In this document: positions 16,794 to 25,711 of the stretch, in pieces
Position numbering within the stretch: position 1 is the stretch's first letter
Layout of the letters: each line of letters starts with the position of its first letter
NCBI GenBank assembly: GCA_020635075.1
Contig: JACKAM010000001.1
Span: 2,180,726 to 2,244,725, forward strand
Length of the DNA: 64,000 nt
Reading direction: 5' to 3'
From: Pseudobdellovibrionaceae bacterium
GTDB taxonomy: Bacteria; Bdellovibrionota; Bdellovibrionia; Bdellovibrionales; UBA1609
The notes under the pieces: generated by a model
Databases searched by the model: none
Told to the model about the DNA's origin: nothing
What the model saw: only the letters and a program-made list of their open reading frames with translations
Program-made: the position numbers and the translations under genes

Positions 16794-18465
16794 ATCAATT
16801 CTGCAGGCACTCAAGCAAGGCCTGCGCTTGGTGCTTTGCCTGCAGCTGGCATTGACCATCCCTTTGGCCCGAGCCGAAGAACCTCTGGAGCTGCTCTACA
16901 CCCGAGCTATCGGCAGTGATCTCACTCAGTTTTTAGCGGGCCTTGATGTTGGTAGTCGGTTTTTTCACGATCAAGATGGTATGGTTTACGAGGCGACTCT
17001 TATTAGTAAATCCATCCTCCCGGATGGCACTCCCTATTTTGATGTGAGCCTATCGAACCCCGGCCAGGCCGAGCTCTCAGCGTCTGGTAATGGTTCAGGC
17101 ACAGGGCCCATGCCCGATGGGAACGGTTTAGGCACGGGATCTATGCCCGAAGGTGGTACAAGTAACAACGGATCAGGGGGATTTGGCGGCGATCTCATCA
17201 ACGCCGGCATTGCCTCAGGTGCTGCCATCGGCGGCATTCTTATCACCGAGTTCTCAGGACTCGCTGATGCCCAGGCCGAATACGAAAGGAACATGGGCGA
17301 ACTGCGCGGACGAATCAACGAGCACCGCGAAGCTATTCAGAATCTGATTGGTCAGATCAGCGAAGACCAGCTCCGAGCAGGAGTCGCCCTCACCCGCACC
17401 CAAGAGGTTCTTAAAGAAGTCGACCCACAGGCCTTGGCCGAAAGAGTGAGGGCCGCTCTTATAGCTCGCCACCAAGGCTGGCAAAGCTCTCCATATACAC
17501 TTAGGTCTTTTGAATTCACCTCTCATGATCCTGAGTTTTTAGGGCGCGCCCTCCCTCTGCGTGATCAATTGAGCGAGGCTAACATTCACGCCCCAGGCCA
17601 AGCACTCGCCTACAATGTGGGCCAGGCTTCGCTCAGGGCAGCTGATCAAGCCTCAGTCCAAGGCGAAAAACACCTCACCCAAGAGCTTCTTGACCTAGCC
17701 ACAGTGGCTGCCGATGTCCTGGTCGGTTGGGACCCCTTTACGGGTTACGCCCGAAGTTTTACCGAGTTCTTCAGTGGCCGCAACATCATCACCGGAGAAG
17801 AGCTAAACAGTATCGACCGAACTCTCGCTGGCTTCACCTTGATGACCGGTGTACCCAATAAACCTCTAAGACTGACCTTCAGAGCCTTGTCAAAGGCCAC
17901 TCAGCATTTGCCTGTCATCTCCACACGCCTTGCCGCCACTCTCAATCGCATGAAGTGGGCTCTTGGTAAAAAAGAGTCACTGCCATTTGCCCCAGGAGCC
18001 ATCCAGCACATCTGGAAGGGCGAATTTTCCCTCACCCGCACCTCGCTTAAAATTCGCGGAGGCATGCACACCCATCACGGGCTCAAACATTTCCTGGCCG
18101 AAAACGAGCGTCTTGGGTTAAAGTATATTTTTAGGGACGTCACCAAGTTCCCAACCATCAACCAGGAAGCCGGCGTGATCTTAAGACAAACTCTCCCCAA
18201 TGGTGTGACCAGACTACAGTTTCCTCGGGAGGCGTTTAGCCGGCAGGGTTGGAAAACCATTCGCCTCCCAGATTCCCCAACTCTACATCACGGGATCAAA
18301 TCTGTTTTCCCTCTAGGTTTTGATCTTTCGGATTTGTCCAAGTTGGCGAATCTAACGAAGCCGATTCCAAATATTGGCAACGGCCACATATCATACGTTG
18401 GTGGAATCAGAGTCAAAATATCGACCAATAAACTTGGACATATAAGTACCGCTTACCCAGAGTAG
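16780..18465 (+). CDS. exported polymorphic toxin A1, PT-TG region and EndoU-like C-terminus
   Basis: 561 aa from ATG 16780 (GGAGG 8 nt upstream). Order: signal peptide LRLVLCLQLALTIPLARA; N-terminal domain ~30-95; Gly/Ser linker (PMPDGNGLGTG); hydrophobic NAGIASGAAIGGILI; coiled coil ~165-230; pre-toxin TG-like region ~316-361 with GRNIITGEEL; nuclease-like domain from ~410 with HIWKGEF (His410), GGMHTHHG (His430) and C-terminal ISTAYPE (Thr557, Tyr559). HIxxGE, GGxH, PNGVTRLQFP and a final TAYP are the pattern I recall for bacterial EndoU RNases. Residues to ~491 match A2; the last 70 differ. Immunity gene follows 15 bp on. Confidence 0.8.
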   Translation: MRFTESILQALKQGLRLVLCLQLALTIPLARAEEPLELLYTRAIGSDLTQFLAGLDVGSRFFHDQDGMVYEATLISKSILPDGTPYFDVSLSNPGQAELSASGNGSGTGPMPDGNGLGTGSMPEGGTSNNGSGGFGGDLINAGIASGAAIGGILITEFSGLADAQAEYERNMGELRGRINEHREAIQNLIGQISEDQLRAGVALTRTQEVLKEVDPQALAERVRAALIARHQGWQSSPYTLRSFEFTSHDPEFLGRALPLRDQLSEANIHAPGQALAYNVGQASLRAADQASVQGEKHLTQELLDLATVAADVLVGWDPFTGYARSFTEFFSGRNIITGEELNSIDRTLAGFTLMTGVPNKPLRLTFRALSKATQHLPVISTRLAATLNRMKWALGKKESLPFAPGAIQHIWKGEFSLTRTSLKIRGGMHTHHGLKHFLAENERLGLKYIFRDVTKFPTINQEAGVILRQTLPNGVTRLQFPREAFSRQGWKTIRLPDSPTLHHGIKSVFPLGFDLSDLSKLANLTKPIPNIGNGHISYVGGIRVKISTNKLGHISTAYPE

Positions 18466-18480
18466 GCGCTGGAGTTTTAA

Positions 18481-18789
18481 ATGAGCTTGAGTTTAGCGAT
18501 AGATTGGTTTGAAAGGGTTTGGGCCGAATTCAAGGCTAGTGAAGATCAAAATGAAGATGGTATTCCCTATACTATTGATAAGGAATTGGAGGAAACACCG
18601 CTTTTGGTGAATAGGATAATTGACGAGTTTGTTCGCGAAGAGGACCACCATTTCAAACGCATCCTCGCCTCCCTCATCGTCTACCACACCCCCTACACCC
18701 CCGCCATTGAATGGCTCAGGGACAACTCGGATTGGACCAAAGAGGATTTCGCTGAGTTCGGCATTAATATCGACGACTACAAGGATTAG
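18481..18789 (+). CDS. immunity protein of toxin A1
   Basis: 102 aa, very acidic, helical, no signal peptide; GGAG 7 nt before the ATG. It follows the toxin stop by 15 bp, the classic place for an immunity gene. The first ~60 residues differ from the A2 immunity protein. The last ~40 (ILASLIVYHTPYTPAIEWLR onward to GINIDDY) are nearly identical at protein and DNA level, also recognisable in the orphan at 48213 and in a relic at 38719. The variable first half probably reads the variable toxin tail. Acidic immunity proteins commonly mask basic nucleases; I infer the same here. Confidence 0.78.
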   Translation: MSLSLAIDWFERVWAEFKASEDQNEDGIPYTIDKELEETPLLVNRIIDEFVREEDHHFKRILASLIVYHTPYTPAIEWLRDNSDWTKEDFAEFGINIDDYKD

Positions 18790-18866
18790 TAAGCAGCTAA
18801 CCCTTCACCAGCTGCCTGTTTTTTCACTGAAAACTCGTCTACTTGCACCGCCCATCCACAGCCTAG

Positions 18867-18894
18867 TTGACATTTTGTATATACAGTATATACT
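18867..18894 (+). promoter_or_regulatory. promoter and operator of the DUF4160 pair
   Basis: TTGACA (18867-18872), 16-bp spacer, TATACT (18889-18894). An odd-length palindrome GTATATACAGTATATAC (18877-18893) fills the spacer and -10 box. Transcription would begin at or next to the ATG at 18901, so the mRNA is likely leaderless. Confidence 0.72.
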
Positions 18895-18900
18895 GTGTAG

Positions 18901-19134
18901 ATGACGACGGTGTTGAGCACAAGGCATCTAAAGTTCAAGATCAACGAGAATGACCACAATCCGCCCCATGTTCACATCGAAGGCGGGGGTGCTTCAGTGC
19001 GGATCAACCTCAACACTCTCGAAGTAATGGACAGTGAGACTGGATTTTCAAAGAGTACTCTGAAGAAGATCATTGCGGCCGTCACTGACCTTCAAGACTA
19101 CCTACTTGATGAATGGAGAGAGCGCCATGACTAA
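18901..19134 (+). CDS. DUF4160-type small protein
   Basis: 77 aa. FKINENDHNPPHVHIEGGGAS is the DUF4160 signature (HxPPHVHV-like). Members often sit next to a DUF2442 or small DNA-binding partner in toxin-antitoxin-like pairs. Here the partner is a ribbon-helix-helix-like protein overlapping by 8 nt. No Shine-Dalgarno sequence precedes the ATG, in line with a leaderless transcript. Activity unknown. Confidence 0.8.
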   Translation: MTTVLSTRHLKFKINENDHNPPHVHIEGGGASVRINLNTLEVMDSETGFSKSTLKKIIAAVTDLQDYLLDEWRERHD

Positions 19135-19372
19135 GAAAATTAAGACTGGAACTGTTGAAATTCCTGATGCGGAGTTCGATGAAAGCAACATGACCGCCCA
19201 TATTTCCATCCGGCTTCCTCTCTCCTTGGTGAAGGACCTCAAAAGACTCAGTCTAACCGACGAATACCAAGGCAAATACCAGGTATTAATGAGAGAAATC
19301 CTGACCCAATGGACTGAGTCTCAAAAGGCTCCTAAGAAAAAGTCCATCAAAAGGAAAACTAGGGTGTCCTAA
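19127..19372 (+). CDS. putative ribbon-helix-helix antitoxin-like partner
   Basis: 81 aa from ATG 19127. MTAHISIRLPLSLVKDLKRL is a beta strand plus helix as in BrnA/CopG-like antitoxins; a Lys/Arg-rich tail (KKKSIKRKTRV) follows. The overlap with the DUF4160 gene makes the two an operon. It probably binds the 17-bp palindrome upstream of the pair. It ends 6 bp from the stop of the convergent Gly-rich gene. Confidence 0.7.
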   Translation: MTKKIKTGTVEIPDAEFDESNMTAHISIRLPLSLVKDLKRLSLTDEYQGKYQVLMREILTQWTESQKAPKKKSIKRKTRVS

Positions 19373-19378
19373 AAGACC

Positions 19379-21361
19379 CTACTTGCAGTCGTAAAGCCGC
19401 TTCATTTTGCAGAGAACTTTCACACGGTTTGACACCCGCTGGAAAATATCCTCGTGGGGCTGGCCAATCTCGGACTTGCCCGTGTTCAGTCCCGCAAGGC
19501 CACGCCGTTTCGGGTCTTTTTCACCACCTGGAAGGTAGTTTTTAAGATTAAACTTGTTAAAGGGATTCGGGTCGCGCCCGCCACCGCCAAAGCTCGATGG
19601 ACCACGGTAACCACCCTGGGATTCAACGGGAACACCACTCACCGTGTAGCCACCGCCACCACCAACACCCTTCATAATGTCAGTATCGTAACCACCACCT
19701 TCACCGCCCCCTCCTTGGCCGCCACCAAAGGGAAAGCCCCCTCCGCCGCCACCTGAGCCGCCGGTAAAACCGCCACCGTTTTGTGGAACGGCATTGGCTC
19801 TTGCTGCCGATCCCATGCCGTCACCAAAAACAGCGTTTTGTTTTTGCGCATCAACAGTCGGAACATTCAAGTCACTGCCATCCACTTTGCGAGTGCCAAA
19901 GTCCGCCTGGCTAAACCCACTGCCACTTCCGCGATTGACCTGTTGGCCACCGTTCAAGCCTCGGCAAAGAGGATCGTACTGAGCCGCGGGTCCACGACAT
20001 TTCACACAAATGGGATTAGATGCATTCACCGGATCATTACAGTCGCCGTTAAAGACCGGCTGCTGATCAATATCAGGGAATCCTGTGTTTTGTGCCGTCG
20101 CGGCCTTCTCGCACATCTCGGCAAACTTACTGGCCGCTGCACTTTGTACGGCCTGCTGACCCATCGCCGCCACATTGGCATTGTAGCTGGTACAGCGCTC
20201 ACGACGACCATTGGCTGTCGCCAGCACTGATTGATAATTACCCTTCCAACTGGCAGGGCAGCGCTGGCCTTGGCCATTGTTCGCCCGCCAAACAGTATCT
20301 AGCTGATCGCAATCACGAAGGACTTGCTTATATTTGTTCTCCACCTTGCCACAACGATCTTCGCAGCTGCCTTTCTCAGTAAAGCACTTGGCTCCAAGGG
20401 CTGTGTTAGCAACCGCTCCACCCATACCGAGTTTTTTCATAAGTTCGCAGTTCTTGGCAATGCCGTCTGGATCATTGCCGTTACCACTCATGGCATAAAC
20501 ACCAAGAGCACCCATGGCCAGTGATCCAACGGCTGCCACCGAGCCCGCACTCGGACCACTTAAGCCCGAGACACATTGAATGGGATCATTACAACAGATC
20601 CGCGCCTTGTTCTGCGAGTCTTCACAGTAGTCACGGTCACTGTTCACTTCAGCTTCCTGGGGAAACCCAGCTGGAGGACCTTCGCCCACCTGCTGTTGCC
20701 CTGGTTGCTGTTCATCAGGATTTCTCGCCTGACTCGTCTCAGGTCGCCCATCAGCTCCACACTTAGGAATCCCTGACTGCTGAAGGGCCGTATTACCCTC
20801 TGGATAACAAGTGGGCTTTCCATCGGCGTCACACAAGGGAGAACCGGCACTGGCCTGCCTGACATCGTTCACACAAGAAGCTGTCGCCGCACCATTTCCC
20901 GGAGCCGCCGGATCCCCTGCCGCAGGATCTCCCACCGGCCTTGCCGCCGGCATTGGCGCCGCAATCGGCGCTGCCTTTTGGTTATCTGCACCATTGGGGC
21001 AGGCCATCCCAAATCGGCAATTAGCGTTACCACTACCGTCAACCTCTCCGGTCCTGGCTCCGCCAAACCGATCCCATTCAATAGGATCGGGAAACTGTAC
21101 CTCATCCCATCCCACTCCATACCCAGACAGATTTTCGTAGTTCTCATTGTAGTGGACTACATTTGAGGTACTTAGTTTAAAGGAGGGGGTAAACGAACCA
21201 TCTGGGTGGCGCTTTCCGCAGTGATTCAAATGCCTGTCGAACTCATAGGGACAGTGAAGACCCGGATCACCCTCTTCGGCCCAAGTCATGGGGGCCACCA
21301 AAAATGAGGTCGCCACAAGTAAACACACGGATTTCCAGGAAAACTCGGAAACAAGCTTCAT
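19379..21361 (-). CDS. Gly-rich secreted protein, family copy 2 (unit 2)
   Basis: 660 aa from ATG 21361, preceded by AAGGGTGGGA at 5 nt; an upstream in-frame start exists but lacks the site. Signal peptide SVCLLVATSFLVAPMTWA. The N-terminal domain begins CPYEFDRHLNHCGKRHPDGS and contains NVVHYNENY; from CVNDVRQA on it matches copy 1. About 600 nt of its middle (19885-20482) look identical to copy 3 (32850-33447), so the two diverged or were homogenised recently. It converges on the A1 toxin side and lies downstream of two protease genes. Confidence 0.85.
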   Translation of the reverse strand: MKLVSEFSWKSVCLLVATSFLVAPMTWAEEGDPGLHCPYEFDRHLNHCGKRHPDGSFTPSFKLSTSNVVHYNENYENLSGYGVGWDEVQFPDPIEWDRFGGARTGEVDGSGNANCRFGMACPNGADNQKAAPIAAPMPAARPVGDPAAGDPAAPGNGAATASCVNDVRQASAGSPLCDADGKPTCYPEGNTALQQSGIPKCGADGRPETSQARNPDEQQPGQQQVGEGPPAGFPQEAEVNSDRDYCEDSQNKARICCNDPIQCVSGLSGPSAGSVAAVGSLAMGALGVYAMSGNGNDPDGIAKNCELMKKLGMGGAVANTALGAKCFTEKGSCEDRCGKVENKYKQVLRDCDQLDTVWRANNGQGQRCPASWKGNYQSVLATANGRRERCTSYNANVAAMGQQAVQSAAASKFAEMCEKAATAQNTGFPDIDQQPVFNGDCNDPVNASNPICVKCRGPAAQYDPLCRGLNGGQQVNRGSGSGFSQADFGTRKVDGSDLNVPTVDAQKQNAVFGDGMGSAARANAVPQNGGGFTGGSGGGGGGFPFGGGQGGGGEGGGYDTDIMKGVGGGGGYTVSGVPVESQGGYRGPSSFGGGGRDPNPFNKFNLKNYLPGGEKDPKRRGLAGLNTGKSEIGQPHEDIFQRVSNRVKVLCKMKRLYDCK

Positions 21362-21410
21362 ATTTGTCCCACCCTTATTTGGGCCACGGCAGATATCCTG
21401 GCCCAAAGTC

Positions 21411-21438
21411 TTATCGACTGAGGGGACGCCTCACTTTA
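21411..21438 (-). promoter_or_regulatory. shared promoter-like element of Gly-rich gene 2
   Basis: TAAA-N16-GTCGATAA on the minus strand, 50 bp before the start codon, same spacing and surroundings as copies 3 and 4. Confidence 0.5.
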
Positions 21439-21633
21439 GAACAATCAGTGAACCAACTGCATTTAGTGAGTAATCAGCTTTTTCCGAATCAATTGCTGCC
21501 AAAGTGTTGCTCAAACAGGTTGTTGATTGACTTGGATTCACCGGGAAAGGTTTCTTCTACTGCGAACTCAAAAGCCCTAGGACTCTTCCGATGACCTGAC
21601 CAGGACGATTTCGAAACCCTTGGCGCCTTCCGC

Positions 21634-22776
21634 CTAGTTCCGACCGAACTTGCGGCGGAATTCCATGAAATGGTCATAAAAGCTATTGGAATCTATTGCT
21701 TCGTTGAATCTGGAATTCAAATCAAATGGGCCCTCAAAGGTCTTGGATCCCTTCCAAAAGGTACCTCGGTGAAGTGCTGCAAAGTGGGGTTTATTCGCAT
21801 TCAGCAACGTGAGCGCAGATCCGGAAGAAGTGCTGCCCGTATCTCCATCATGAATGAGTAACCCGGGATGGGACAAACTAGGATGACCAGCTGGGGGGTC
21901 AAAAAGTCTAAATGGCTCACAGTTCTTCTGAACAACAGTCTTTTTGTCGGAACTAAAACCCACAGTCATCACGACATTAGGCAAAGCCGTACGATCAAGC
22001 TTCTTAAATGGTAAAACAGGTACCTGTTTGTCTTTTGGGACGGCCATGGCTTGAGATTTGATTTCGTTCCAGTTCTGATCTAAAGGCCCCACCCGCGCGC
22101 CCACTCTTTCCCTAAGCTTAATAAATGCATAGTCCTTATTGGGATTGCGCTCCTCATCGTCAGTTCCAAACTCATAATCTTCAACATCGTAATACCGCCA
22201 CTCATAGGCCTCATTCGAGTCCCTTCTCAATTCCCTTGGCACCCACACCTTCACCGTAAAAATAAACTTCTTGATTTCAGCATCACTCATGCGCCTGCCA
22301 GAAATCTTGTCTCTAAATGTGTGCGCTGTTGTAATCACCATGTCCCCATCCATGACCAACTGGCTCGATGACTGGCACGGAGTCTCATTCGATATCCTAC
22401 ATGCCTTATCCCGCCCATCGTAAAACATGGCTCCGACACCATAAAACATCTTATCCACATCAGTGGCCGTGCGGTCATAGGGCAACGGACAGCGGCTATC
22501 TCGGCCCATGATGGCCGCAGGAATCACCTGCCCAAACTGCTTCAGGTTTTTCGCCAGCCCTGGCGAGTTGTCGCAGCCCTCGGGATGATAGCCATCGACC
22601 GGCTCGGTCCAACGCAAGACTGCAGGGGTGAATTGACCACCGTAGATAGAGGACCCACCGTCACTAATAACGTAATCGCCCCGGCGGGAGCTCGCACTGC
22701 CTGCCGCTGTTGCCACTGATGGTAGTACTAGAGCGGAAATCAGATAGGTGGCAAAAACACAAACCAGGCGTCCCAT
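21634..22776 (-). CDS. secreted trypsin-like serine protease, copy 2 (unit 2, second of pair)
   Basis: 380 aa from ATG 22776, which shares its A with the TGA of the preceding protease gene (TGATG coupling) and has GGGGGCGG 5 nt upstream; a GTG at 22791 is the alternative. Signal peptide CVFATYLISALVLPSVATA. Triad: His in TTAHTFRD, Asp in DYAFIKL, Ser in SSGSALTLL. The first ~110 mature residues are nearly identical to copies 3, 4 and 5, the rest diverges, which suggests mosaic exchange. Two different proteases from one mRNA may have different substrates. Confidence 0.85.
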   Translation of the reverse strand: MGRLVCVFATYLISALVLPSVATAAGSASSRRGDYVISDGGSSIYGGQFTPAVLRWTEPVDGYHPEGCDNSPGLAKNLKQFGQVIPAAIMGRDSRCPLPYDRTATDVDKMFYGVGAMFYDGRDKACRISNETPCQSSSQLVMDGDMVITTAHTFRDKISGRRMSDAEIKKFIFTVKVWVPRELRRDSNEAYEWRYYDVEDYEFGTDDEERNPNKDYAFIKLRERVGARVGPLDQNWNEIKSQAMAVPKDKQVPVLPFKKLDRTALPNVVMTVGFSSDKKTVVQKNCEPFRLFDPPAGHPSLSHPGLLIHDGDTGSTSSGSALTLLNANKPHFAALHRGTFWKGSKTFEGPFDLNSRFNEAIDSNSFYDHFMEFRRKFGRN

Positions 22777-23987
22777 CAATTCCGCCCCCACTTACGGCGA
22801 AACTCCATAAAGTGGTTGTAGAACGTGTTGCCATCGATGGCTTCGTTAAACCGGCGATTGATATTAAAGTCGCCTCGCTCAGGAAACCTAACTCCGTCGC
22901 CATACGTCCCGCGGTGCAAAGCTACAAAATGTGGCCGATCCCCCACCAGCATTGATAACGAGGACCCAGAGGATACCCCGAGAGTATCACCATCATGAGG
23001 CAGCAACCCTGGGTACCTTGCCCCTGGATGATTAGAACTAGGGTCGTAAAGCCCAAATGGCTCACAATTCTTCTGAACTTCCACCCCTTTATCATTGCTA
23101 AATCCGACGGTCATTACCACATTTGGCAATTTGGATCTATCCACTCTCTTGAAAGGAAGTGGTTGCGACAACCTACTCTCAGGTACTTCAATTCTCTGAC
23201 TTCTAATCTCCCTCCAGTTAGAATCCAATGGACCTACCCTCTGCCCCACTCTTTCCTTTAGCTTTAGGAATACGTAATCTTTGTTTGGCTCTCTCTCCTC
23301 ATCATTGGTTCCGAACTCATAATCGTCGATCTCATAGTAACGAAACTCATAGGGAATTCGTGGATCCTTCCTAAACTCCTCTGGTACCCAAACCTTCGTG
23401 GTAAACGTAAATTTCCTAATTTCCGCATCTGACATTCGACGGCCCGACTTGGAATCTCTAAATGTGTGCGCCGTCGAAATGACCATATCCCCATCCAGAA
23501 TCAAATGGGCAGTAGACTGGCAAGGGGCGCCCACGTTAGTTTTACATGCCCCATCCCGCCCATCGTAAAACATGGCTCCGACACCATAAAACATCTTGTC
23601 CACATCAGTGGCCGTGCGGTCATAGGGCAAGGGACAGCGGCTATCTCGGCCCATGATGGCCGCAGGAATCACCTGCCCAAACTGCTTTAAGTTTTTCGCC
23701 AGCCCTGGCGAGTTGTCGCAGCCCTCGGGATGATAGCCATCGACCGGCTCGGTCCAACGCAAGACTGCAGGGGTGAATTGACCGCCGTAGATAGAGGACC
23801 CGCCATCACCAATGACGTAATCTCCTCGGCGGGAGTTCGCACTGCCGGCGGCAAGACTGGTGACAGAAATGGACAAGCCAACGACCAAAATCAGAACCAA
23901 AGCTAATGGCCCACAGCCCAGCAAAGACCGAAGAAAACGATCAAACCGGCGATAGATTTGGTCTACAGGTGATGGGACCTTGTTCAT
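22776..23987 (-). CDS. secreted trypsin-like serine protease, copy 3 (unit 2, first of pair)
   Basis: 403 aa. The N-terminus is longer than in its partner: about 25 charged residues (MNKVPSPVDQIYRRFDRFLR) before a hydrophobic core LALVLILVVGLSISVTSLAAG, so it may be a signal anchor or long signal peptide. Triad His in STAHTFRD, Asp in DYVFLKL, Ser in VSSGSSLSML. GGAAG is 11 nt before the ATG. The 94-bp upstream position of a block around 24081-24120 (CAATATCGGG to TTTCTTGGAA) is the same in copies 4 and 6. First gene of a coupled protease pair. Confidence 0.86.
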   Translation of the reverse strand: MNKVPSPVDQIYRRFDRFLRSLLGCGPLALVLILVVGLSISVTSLAAGSANSRRGDYVIGDGGSSIYGGQFTPAVLRWTEPVDGYHPEGCDNSPGLAKNLKQFGQVIPAAIMGRDSRCPLPYDRTATDVDKMFYGVGAMFYDGRDGACKTNVGAPCQSTAHLILDGDMVISTAHTFRDSKSGRRMSDAEIRKFTFTTKVWVPEEFRKDPRIPYEFRYYEIDDYEFGTNDEEREPNKDYVFLKLKERVGQRVGPLDSNWREIRSQRIEVPESRLSQPLPFKRVDRSKLPNVVMTVGFSNDKGVEVQKNCEPFGLYDPSSNHPGARYPGLLPHDGDTLGVSSGSSLSMLVGDRPHFVALHRGTYGDGVRFPERGDFNINRRFNEAIDGNTFYNHFMEFRRKWGRN

Positions 23988-24249
23988 GCTTTGTGAGTCT
24001 TCCTTTAGTCCTGATTTCCTAGCTAAATCCGTACCAAATCAAAACGATTGAAGGGCCTCAAGCCCCCATCGCTTCGCCTTCAATATCGGGATTTTTCACG
24101 CACTTTTGGATTTCTTGGAAAATCGTCGATCAATTTGACGGTCCGGGGTCAAGACCCGCACCCTTGCTGTGATCTCGGCCTCAAGCCCTGAGGGCCCTGG
24201 ACAGGAAAAACAGGTACCTCCTTGAACCCCGACCAGGTAGAATGATCCC

Positions 24250-24762
24250 ATGAAAATTGAAGACACGTTGACGAGAGCCAGTGGGGCTCTTGACAAAAAC
24301 TCAATTCGTTATGCTTTGATTGGCGGATTTGCTTTGGCAGCCCACCGTATCGTGCGGGCGACTGTAGATATCGATCTTCTGGTTGATGGAACCGACAAGG
24401 CACTTGTCAAAAGCAGTCTCGAGCAAGCGGGATTTCGCGTAGACTGTGAAACGACCGAAGTTCTTCATTTAAGTGGCCCAGGCCAGCTTGATATCCTATT
24501 TGCCAACCGACATCACTCCCAGCAGATGCTGGCACGAGCAAAGCCCATCAATAATTTCCCAGTTCCTGTTGTTGATGCCGAGGATTTGATTGGCCTTAAG
24601 ATCCAGGCTTACAAGAACGCTCCCGAGCGTGAGTTCCAAGACAAGGCCGATATTCAGTCCCTAATGAAGACCTGCAAAGGCTTAGACCAAAACCGTATTG
24701 ACGAATACGCCCGGATCTTTGATGAGCTCGAGTTCATTCAATCCTTGAGGACAATGCCATGA
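24250..24762 (+). CDS. nucleotidyltransferase-fold protein (AbiEii/DUF6036-like)
   Basis: 170 aa. ALIGGFALAAHRIVRATVDIDLLVD is the GG...DxD pattern of the polymerase-beta-like nucleotidyltransferase fold used by many toxins and antitoxins; DLIGLKIQAYKN in the C-terminal half fits the same group. A 36-codon gene overlaps its stop (ATGA) and may be its partner. No DNA-binding antitoxin is attached, unlike the pair at 45.8 kb. It is probably a toxin-antitoxin or defence component; the target is unknown. Confidence 0.75.
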   Translation: MKIEDTLTRASGALDKNSIRYALIGGFALAAHRIVRATVDIDLLVDGTDKALVKSSLEQAGFRVDCETTEVLHLSGPGQLDILFANRHHSQQMLARAKPINNFPVPVVDAEDLIGLKIQAYKNAPEREFQDKADIQSLMKTCKGLDQNRIDEYARIFDELEFIQSLRTMP

Positions 24763-24869
24763 CCTACGAAGAGTACATTGAGTTCTTGAAAGAAGTCTTC
24801 AAACTCATGGGCGGCGAACCTCCTCCCCGTCCTCGCCCGCCAGTGAAAATGCCCAACATCAAACTGTAA
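24759..24869 (+). CDS. 36-residue protein coupled to the nucleotidyltransferase
   Basis: Short gene starting within the ATGA overlap of the preceding stop: MTYEEYIEFLKEVFKLMG, then a Pro-rich segment (EPPPRPRPPVKMPNIKL). One amphipathic helix plus a polyproline tail suggests a protein-binding peptide, for example an inhibitor or cofactor of the upstream enzyme. Evidence is the overlap and the sensible composition only. Confidence 0.5.
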   Translation: MTYEEYIEFLKEVFKLMGGEPPPRPRPPVKMPNIKL

Positions 24870-25120
24870 AAACCCCGGCTTCGGCCCCATCCAACTCTGA
24901 TATCGGGTATCTGATATCTTGATATCCGATATCAGAATCCCCTGGGCCAACCCCGGCACCCCTCAGACTCTTCCGATTGCGCCGGTAAAAACCGCAGAGT
25001 CCTTCCCGACTGGACTTAAGGAGATTTCACTACTGAGGCGATGATCATTGCCCAAGCAATTGAACAGCAGTAAATTACTTTAATATCAATTATTTAAGTG
25101 CATTTTTGATGATGTTTAAC

Positions 25121-25178
25121 TCACCAAATGCACTATTTTTGGTGATATTTAATTCACCATATAATTTACTTTTGGTGA
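25121..25178. promoter_or_regulatory. double operator TCACCA-N13-TGGTGA of the mobile mystery operon
   Basis: Two inverted repeats with identical spacing, 25121-25145 and 25154-25178, 33 bp apart (three helical turns), in the AT-rich region just before the ATG at 25200. They fit binding of two dimers of the HTH protein encoded first in the operon. Confidence 0.78.
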
Positions 25179-25199
25179 ATTATATGACACGATAATAGG

Positions 25200-25709
25200 A
25201 TGAAGACAAAACGAAAGTCCACCCAAAACCAGAAGTCGATCGTTGAGCAAAAGCTCCGTCCTTGGCTCAAGCTGCGATCAGAGAAAACGCCGCCCTCGGG
25301 ATGGGTCAAGGCTATACGCGGGGCCTTGGGAATCAACTCCCGTCAACTCGCTGATCTCCTCCGTGTCGACCACTCGGCTGTCGTACGCATGGAGAGTCGT
25401 GAGAAACAAAAAAAGATCACTCTCGAACTCCTGGACAAGGCGGCAGACGCCATGGGCTGCAAGCTCGTCTACGCACTTGTGCCCAAAGACGGCTACAACT
25501 CTCTGGATAGTATCCTAGATGAAAAGGCTATGGCCCTCGCAAAAGAAATCGTCCACAAAGTTGAGCACTCAATGCAACTAGAAGCACAAAAGCGAACTTC
25601 AAAGAATATTGAAAAGCGCGTTCGTGAGATCGCCAATGACTTGAAAGCCCAAATGGATGGCAGACTGTGGAACTCAAGAAAAAAAGACAACAAGGGTAAA
25701 AGGAGTTAA
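25200..25709 (+). CDS. mobile mystery protein A (HTH antitoxin)
   Basis: 169 aa. IRGALGINSRQLADLLRVDHSAVVRMESRE (about residues 42-72) is an XRE-type helix-turn-helix; ITLELLDKAADAMGCKLVYALVPKD follows, as in the family called mobile mystery protein A. The last third is a long charged helix. The Fic-type partner starts 3 bp after the stop. Known family members occur as such pairs across unrelated bacteria, hence the name. It likely represses its own operon through the double operator upstream. Confidence 0.88.
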   Translation: MKTKRKSTQNQKSIVEQKLRPWLKLRSEKTPPSGWVKAIRGALGINSRQLADLLRVDHSAVVRMESREKQKKITLELLDKAADAMGCKLVYALVPKDGYNSLDSILDEKAMALAKEIVHKVEHSMQLEAQKRTSKNIEKRVREIANDLKAQMDGRLWNSRKKDNKGKRS

Positions 25710-25711
25710 AA

